Shown here: positions 58,701 to 64,000 of the stretch, piece by piece
Layout: each line of letters opens with the position of its first letter
Position numbering within the stretch: position 1 is the stretch's first letter
Origin: Pollenia angustigena
Taxonomy: Eukaryota; Arthropoda; Insecta; Diptera; Polleniidae
Reading direction: 5' to 3'
Assembly (NCBI GenBank): GCA_930367215.1
Contig: OV884056.1
Location: forward strand, 227,159,127-227,223,126
Length of the DNA stretch: 64,000 nt
Program-made: the position numbers and the translations under genes
The notes under the pieces: model-generated
The model's database searches: none
Seen by the model: the letters and a program-made list of their open reading frames with translations, nothing else
What the model was told of the DNA's origin: nothing

Positions 58701-59941
58701 ATAAGATTTATAATTATGATTTAGTCGATGGAATAGGAAATAGATGTCTTAAACATCTCCCAAAAAAAAATCTCTGAAATATTTATCGGTTATTTTAACT
58801 CATGTTTAAAACAAGGCTACTTCCCACGCCATTTTTAAAGAGCAAAGACCATTCCAATACGAAAACCAAACAAGCTTGCAAATGATCCGTTATCTTATCG
58901 CCCACTAAGTTTATTATCATCTTTAGGTAAAATTTTTGAAAAAATTATAAATGATTAATTATTGTTATTTATTCAATCCAATGATATTTTTCCTCACCAT
59001 CAATTTGACTTTCGCAGGCAAATTTGGAATAAAAAAACTTTAATATTCAAAAGTCAACCGGAATGGCATGACGGCCTTATTTATAAAATGATTGCATACA
59101 ATGTTCCCACATTCCTTATAAAAATAATAAATAGGTTTTTGCCTATGCGTTCATTTACTATTTTTTTAGGTTTTTCATGTTCTGAAAATGTTAATATACC
59201 CGCGGGTTGTCCACAGGGATCTTGCTTGTCACCTATCTTATACAACTCTCCACATCTTGAATTGAATTGCACCATGTCAGTGTTTGCTGAAGACACGGCA
59301 ATACTGTGTTCAGGTGAACTATCAGAAAATATTATTTTATTTTTGCAAAGAGACCTAGAGAAATTAACTAATTATTTTAATAAATGGAAAATAACTTTGA
59401 ATGGTAATAAAACTCAAGCAATATATTTTACAAGAAAAATCAATAATTGCTTCATTCCCCAACGCAACATTATTTTTCTTAATACAGAGGTGCAATGGGA
59501 GTCAAAAGTAAAGTACCTAGGAGTAGTTCTGGACCCAAAACTAAAATTTAAGGAACATATGCAGTACGTAATAAACAGGGTGAATATTTTTACCCGAATA
59601 CTATATCCTTTTCTCAACAGAAACTCCGCCCTTCTTCTTCAGAGCCATAATATTTTATGCTGCGCCTATGTATGCAAATAGCGCCACTTGTCATATTTAA
59701 AAACTTCAAATTTCAAAAAATAAATTATTAAAACTTATATACAACCTTCCTTGGCACTACTCCACAGTGCGACTTCATTCAATATCAGATACTGATCTAG
59801 TTATTTCAAGAATAAATAAACTCACTACAAATTTTTATGAGAGATGTTCTGGATCTGAAAACCTCTATATCAATGAGTTAGCATCAGCCTTAGTAGCTAG
59901 TTAGTAGTTTATAGGTGTTTTTATTAAAATATAAAAAAAAA
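58700..59941 (+). pseudogene. Jockey-like non-LTR retrotransposon, 5'-truncated and decayed
   Basis: Plus-strand pieces in order: LKHLPKK and FIGYFNSCLKQGYFPRHF (before RT), RKPNKLANDPLSYRPLSLL with SLGKIFEKII, a degenerate HHQFDFRR, GCPQGSCLSPILYN, FAEDTAI in place of FADDTAI (catalytic aspartate lost), KWKITLNGNKTQAIYF and KYLGVVLDPKLKFKEHM. A C-terminal tail follows with LIYNLPWHYSTVRLHS. Several frameshifts and stops occur (the A9 run near 58763, TAA at 58957, TAG at 59679). The segment between the first RT motifs and QFDF is shortened. It ends near a poly(A) at about 59928-59941. Confidence 0.9.
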
Positions 59942-60479
59942 AAATATTTTAATAGGATTTTTAAATTTTTGCCTACAATATAACTATAAAAATGTATATA
60001 TAATTTTTTATAAATTTTTAAGAAAAAAATGTACAAAAAACTTGAACTATTTGCATAGAACTTTAAGATGTAATTGTAAATATTATTTGAATAAATAAAA
60101 TGAATGAATGAATGAATAATCATGTTTTTGCCTTTTTCTTCACTGAAATACCCTAAACTAACTTTAAATCCAATAAAATACTAATATAAAATTTTAAATG
60201 AAAAAAATAGTTTTGAGCGACTTTTCAGGCCAAATACCTGTCTGTGCGGCGAAAAAATTTTTATAGATTTTTTAATTTTTAAAATTCATCTTTATTAAAT
60301 TGGTTGATTACATAAGTCCTTCAACTAAGTTTTCTTTTAAGCGACAAAATTTTCCAATTTTAGCCTGCGAAAACATTTCCATAAAATAAACATTTATTAA
60401 AAACCCCGGCGACAAAATTTTCTATGAACGTTTAGTCTGGCAACCAAATTTATTATGAAAATTTATTTTTTAAACTTCT
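59942..60479. other. AT-rich non-coding stretch
   Basis: Contains (GAAT)n-like ATGAATGAATGAATGAA at 60100-60117, consistent with the end of the Jockey tail. No gene. Confidence 0.4.
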
Positions 60480-60685
60480 TTTAAGTAAAGTACATGTAGC
60501 TTAAACTGCACATTTTTTACTACTGACTTGTCAAATTTCCCACTGTAAAATACATACAAGTAGTGCGTTACATTTTGCAAGATTCTGATGCAAAGTCATC
60601 TGACACAATTTCAATTAGAGCATGCTCTATTCTGACATCAGCTGTGTCAGACGTCTATGCCGGTATTAAACCAGTAGCGGCTGTA
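60480..60685. repeat. Partial relative of the 1036-3263 element ends
   Basis: GACTTGTCAAATTTCCCACT, GATGCAAAGTCATCTGACA and CTGACATCAG match 3100-3260 in reverse complement. It is interrupted by the mariner at 60686. Confidence 0.65.
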
Positions 60686-61257
60686 AAAAGGGTGGCCCAT
60701 TTAATATTTTAGATTTGAATCGGCTTTACGAAAAGTACTGATTACTTTTTCAAATTTCTGGTTTAATTGGAATGGATGAACTTTGTCATTTAATAATGGA
60801 ACACAATATCATTCATATGACTAACATTACTGGCTCGGCAGTACCTCATCCGATCAAATCAATTTTCAGTACATTTTCGATTGCTTGGGCTCTAATCTCT
60901 TCAATAGCAACTTTCATTTCATATTTCAACGCTTTAATTTCCTCTGAATGGTTTACGTAACATTTATCCTTAATAGGTTCTCACAGAAAATAATCTTAAA
61001 GGCTTAAATCACAGCTCCGAGGAGGCCAATTAACAGTACAATTTCGGCTGATTAATAGATTTTCACGAAAATTTCTTACAGTTTTCGCACTCACTACTTT
61101 GGAAGGAAGCTTTTAATATTTCCCAATTTTCTTCGAGCGTATAGCGCCCCATTTTAAAAATGTCAAACATAAGCCCGATAATAAAAATTAAAATAATGTT
61201 TCTCTACCTTTCAAAGTCAAAGTAATTGGTAACTAAAATTTTAAATGACCCACCCTG
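60686..61257 (-). mobile_element. Internally deleted mariner-type element
   Basis: The ends AGGGTGGCCCATTTAATATT and (reverse complement) AGGGTGGGTCATTTAAAATT are inverted, with TA on both sides. The minus frame encodes a transposase N-terminus (MGRYTLEENWEILK) joined after about 35 codons to the C-terminal third (TVNWPPRSCDLSL, then DKCYVNHSEEIKALKYEM). The middle with the first two catalytic residues is deleted. Stops and frameshifts are present. Ends match the right end of 47133-47740. Confidence 0.88.
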
Positions 61258-61373
61258 TATGTATGTACAACATTTCACCATTAAATAGAAATTCTGTACA
61301 TATGTACATATATATGTATAAAAAACATTTAATTATTATATCCTAACTTCGTATCTTCAAATCTAAACGAAAA

Positions 61374-61430
61374 ACAAGTAAGAGAGCTATATTCGGCTGT
61401 GCCGAATCTTATATACCCTTCACCGTTGTG
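61374..61430 (+). repeat. Repeat F terminal hairpin, solo
   Basis: ACAAGTAAGAGAGCTATATT, palindrome ATTCGGCTGTGCCGAAT, then CTTATATACCCTTCACC. No partner end found nearby. Confidence 0.8.
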
Positions 61431-62004
61431 CGAGCAGAATACAGAACAACTAGATAAAAACTAAATAATTTTTACATATACATACATACATATGTATTTA
61501 CAATACTAAAAGCTTCATTATTAATTAAATTTTAAAAGCGAAAACCTGTTAATATATTTTTAAAATCGTTTTTAGAACATAAAAAATTAAAAAAAAAAAT
61601 TCTCTTTGAAAAACCAAGAGTCGAACCAGAGGACTCACAGTTTCTAAACTCAACCCCCTAGAAGACTGAACCAAGAACGAACGTTGTTCGAATATCATTA
61701 AAATGAAATATTGGTCGTTGTACGTTTCACAACTCAACTCAAGTCGTAAACTCAACTCAGCAAAGTTATAAACCATAATACAAAAATTGCAAATCAACTT
61801 ATTAAAGCTTTCAACCGTAATCGTAATAGTGGCCTATATTCACCAAAATGTGTTGTCATACCGTAGATTTATCATTTTTGGCGAGTTTTAAGGTAGCAAA
61901 AATAATCAAAAATTCCTTGTTTCTATTTGTTAAAATTATTTAGTTAAATAGATGAAATAATAGAGAAGGGTGGTAACGAAAATCATATTGGGCATTATGC
62001 TAGT

Positions 62005-62435
62005 ATATGTAAGAGTAAGAGTGCTATATTCGGCTATGCCGAATCTTATATACCCTTCACCATGGTGCAATAAGAACAAAAAGTTATGTAAACGCCCACA
62101 TTATTTTGGATGTTGTGTTTTAATAACCAAGATGCTTGTACCTAATTTGAAAACTTTTTCTCTTTCTATATATACAGGAAAATAGATAAATAAATAAATA
62201 AACAAAACGCAAAAGTCATATAAATCGTTACTTTTTGTGATAGGTATAGAAAAAGAAAACAGTCAACATGGAATTTTATGAAAAAAATTAAAGGCAGTCG
62301 ATCTTAACGGAGCCGATGTGACAGAACTATATAACAACAACGCCCCCGTCTTCGAAAACCCAATTTCAACAAACAGACGGAAATGATCAACTTAAATGTA
62401 TATAACCTTTTACGTTCGGTGAAGAGTATAAAAAT
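62005..62435 (+). mobile_element. Short repeat F member with both ends
   Basis: Starts GTAAGAGTGCTATATTCGGC with the palindrome and TATACCCTTCACC, and ends GGTGAAGAGTATAAAA (the inverse of the start motif). CAACAAACAGACGGAAATGA lies internally. Non-coding. Confidence 0.7.
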
Positions 62436-62830
62436 AAACATGATTTGAGTTTACATTTTAAAGTACTTTACTAACAAAATAAAAGGAACAAAGATTTCTA
62501 TGGATGCATTAAAACTTAAATATAAATGTAAATTGTTCAACGTATATAAAAAGAATTGTTAACATATAGCAATGTTCTGAAGATTATGGTGATCTGAAAC
62601 TCTTGTTATCGAATAACGTAAATATGTTGATAAGATTCAGCATTCTTTAGAAAATTCTAAAGCGGTAAATATTCTTTATTTTTCAGAAGAAACACTGGAT
62701 TTTAAATAATGCTCGAAGACAAATTTCGATTCTGCCTCTTTGCCATATTGTATAGGTATACAGTAAACAATGTCCCGCAAATTTGGGGAAATACTACAAA
62801 TTAAAAGACAAAAAGTTAGAATAATTTTAA

Positions 62831-62868
<38 letters not shown>
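62831..62868. repeat. (TA)n microsatellite in the pseudogene intron
   Basis: About 19 AT units with one G interruption, between blocks 3 and 4 of the aminopeptidase pseudogene. Confidence 0.95.
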
Positions 62869-62869
<1 letters not shown>

Positions 62870-63290
62870 TCATAAATCCTCAGGTATATACTCACTTCAA
62901 TCCAATTTGGAAAATGTCTCACACTATCCGATATAAAACCATGATGTTCCAAATGACAAGCCATATTTAAAATTTCAACACGTTTAAAATGCTTCAACAT
63001 ATTACAAATTTTCATTTGCAAAATCTCAGAATCCCAATCAGTATAAGCTTTATTAACCAATTTCAATAGACAGTTCTAAAAAATATACATATGTACGTAA
63101 GAAATAATTTTTTTTAAATAAACCAAATGCAATATTGATTTTTGCATCTTAAACAAATTATAATCACCCTTACTAGCAAACATGGAGTTAACAAATTGAA
63201 AAGCATTTACTGTTGACTTCCAAGGCGCATGATTGTTTTCATTTGTTACGTAACGTGTTAGGTTTAAAGGTAGCGGCCATGTTTTGCGTT

Positions 63291-63455
63291 CTGCTTACGA
63301 TCTGCCATTGTTTATTCTAGATCCCTTGAGCATATTTCTGCGATTTAAAGTCGCCAAACTTTTTGCGATTGCGATTAACAGATGTTTAGCGACTTCAAAT
63401 TGCAAAAGTGTACTCAAGGGTACTAGAATATTTTGAAGAAACTATTATAAGACAG
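63291..63455. mobile_element. ~165-bp MITE splitting an aminopeptidase exon
   Basis: ACGATCTGCCATTG, ATCCCTTGAG and GCGATTTAAAGTCGC on the left are mirrored by GCGACTTCAAATTGC, CTCAAGGGTACTAGAATA and AAGACAGAT on the right. Half of a related copy is at 34105-34215. Coding similarity stops at 63456 and resumes at 63290. Confidence 0.7.
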
Positions 63456-63644
63456 ATATTTGACGCGATAGTCACCGCTTTGCTGGATATTGAATATATA
63501 CCAATCATCTGTTGTCAAATTGCGACTTTCAACTCCGTAAATTTTTGATCTAGGTATCCAAGTCAAAAGTCGTGTGTTTTTTTTAAATTCAAATTTTTCT
63601 ACTTCTTTATCAAAGTTTTCCTTGGGAGTCCAAAAATTAATTAA

Positions 63645-63962
63645 CTGAAATTTATTGTTGATGGGATAAGCTATTCCTATGCGCATTTCACTGGTTGCTT
63701 ATGCCAGATCATCAGGAAACTTCATCCAACGATTTTAGAAAAACTAAAGATATTAAACAAATAAAACTGTTAGGCGAATAAGACTTATAAGCACCAGTTT
63801 TACTTGTAACAATATCAAAGCTTAAACAAAATAAAACCAACAATAAACAGTGAGTTTATCTTTTCGTACAGTGCCGACTACAATTGGTTGATCTTTAGTC
63901 AACTCTTAATGTAGCTGTAAGTGGGTAAAGAAAAAATAAAACAAATTACTGCCACATGCATA
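63645..63962 (-). other. Aminopeptidase intron-type sequence, repeated at 7780-8283
   Basis: Ends (minus strand) with a CAG acceptor directly before block 1 of the pseudogene. Matches 8035-8283 in reverse complement. Confidence 0.65.
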
Positions 63963-64000
63963 TTAGTTATCAAAGTTTTTCTTGGGAGTCACAAAATTAA
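63963..64000 (-). pseudogene. Second copy of an aminopeptidase exon start (window edge)
   Basis: TTAATTTTGTGACTCCCAAG on the minus strand parallels the start of block 1 (TTAATTAATTTTTGGACTCC). It reads (F)VTPKKNFDN then stop, where block 1 has FWTPKENFDK. This implies tandem duplication of the exon, cut by the window edge. Confidence 0.6.

Larger units (their letters stand above)
62562..63644 (-). pseudogene. M1-family aminopeptidase (aminopeptidase N-like) pseudogene, C-terminal domain
   Basis: Four blocks on the minus strand. Block 1 (63644-63456): INFWTPKENFDKEV, LLTWIPRSK, DWYIFNIQQSGDYRVKY, the conserved start of the ERAP1-like C-terminal domain. Block 2 (63290-63124): NLTRYVTNE, APWKSTVNAFQFVNSMF. 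Block 3 (63075-62896): DSEILQMKICNMLKHF, LNMACHLEHHGF, HFPNWIE. Block 4 (62793-62562): NLRDIVYC, EHYLKSSVSSEK, then stop, RIFTALEFSKEC, stop, ILSTYLRYS. A 48-bp intron (63123-63076) joins blocks 2 and 3 in frame; a donor GTGAGT follows WIE, but block 4 is out of phase. A MITE sits between blocks 1 and 2 and ~30-40 residues there are missing. The zinc site HExxH would lie upstream, outside what is seen. Normal role: zinc ectopeptidase. Confidence 0.88.

Noticed and set aside
61600..61720. Minus-strand CTGGTTCGACTC resembling a tRNA B box
   Set aside because: No matching acceptor stem or proper T-arm pairing; too weak for a tRNA or SINE call.

Overview
The window is AT-rich eukaryotic DNA dominated by mobile-element debris, with no intact single-copy gene that I can defend. 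Short 48-66 base introns, the transposon types present (piggyBac, mariner and hAT MITEs, CR1-like and Jockey-like non-LTR elements, a tRNA-derived SINE) and an M1 aminopeptidase relic suggest an insect, most likely a higher (schizophoran/calyptrate) fly. That placement is inference from family knowledge, not from a search.

Left part (1-14 kb): an 808-bp TA-target MITE (56-863) is followed by a four-level nest at 1036-3263 (a TIR element hosting a second TIR element, which hosts a retro-like repeat, which hosts a 188-bp hAT MITE). Then come a long hairpin, a 300-360 bp tandem repeat, a piggyBac deletion derivative with perfect TTAA-flanked ends (9418-10725) and a broken mariner-type transposase (12362-13046).

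Middle (14-32 kb): two long copies of a dispersed family built of ~150-bp internal repeats (14435-17650 and 29255-30825) flank a complex region. It contains two inverted copies of one hAT MITE, each with its own perfect 8-bp duplication, around a non-LTR 3' fragment. It also contains a 4.4-kb unit (24768-29200) bounded by ~640-bp inverted repeats, which carries a spliced gene of an uncharacterised insect protein family interrupted by one in-frame TGA. A tRNA-derived SINE lies at 31462-31607.

Right part (32-64 kb): small foldback MITEs; a near full-length but broken CR1/Jockey-group retrotransposon on the minus strand (36279-40411, ORF1 with a PHD-like finger, ORF2 with endonuclease and reverse transcriptase); a nested 'GCAATAAAGCC' TIR element with ~110-bp tandem repeats; a second mariner; a second large 'TCGGTTAACCG' hAT element; a TTAA MITE; a C18orf21-like coding segment beside a decayed Jockey; a deleted mariner; and an M1 aminopeptidase pseudogene at 62562-63644 whose exon is split by a MITE. 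Intron sequence of that aminopeptidase reappears inverted ~55 kb away at 7780-8290.

No operon or pathway logic applies. The region reads as gene-poor heterochromatin-like or large-intron/intergenic DNA shaped by successive insertions, where target duplications and empty-site comparisons give a relative order of events. TIR and TSD coordinates are read directly from the sequence; family names are recognition without database searching.
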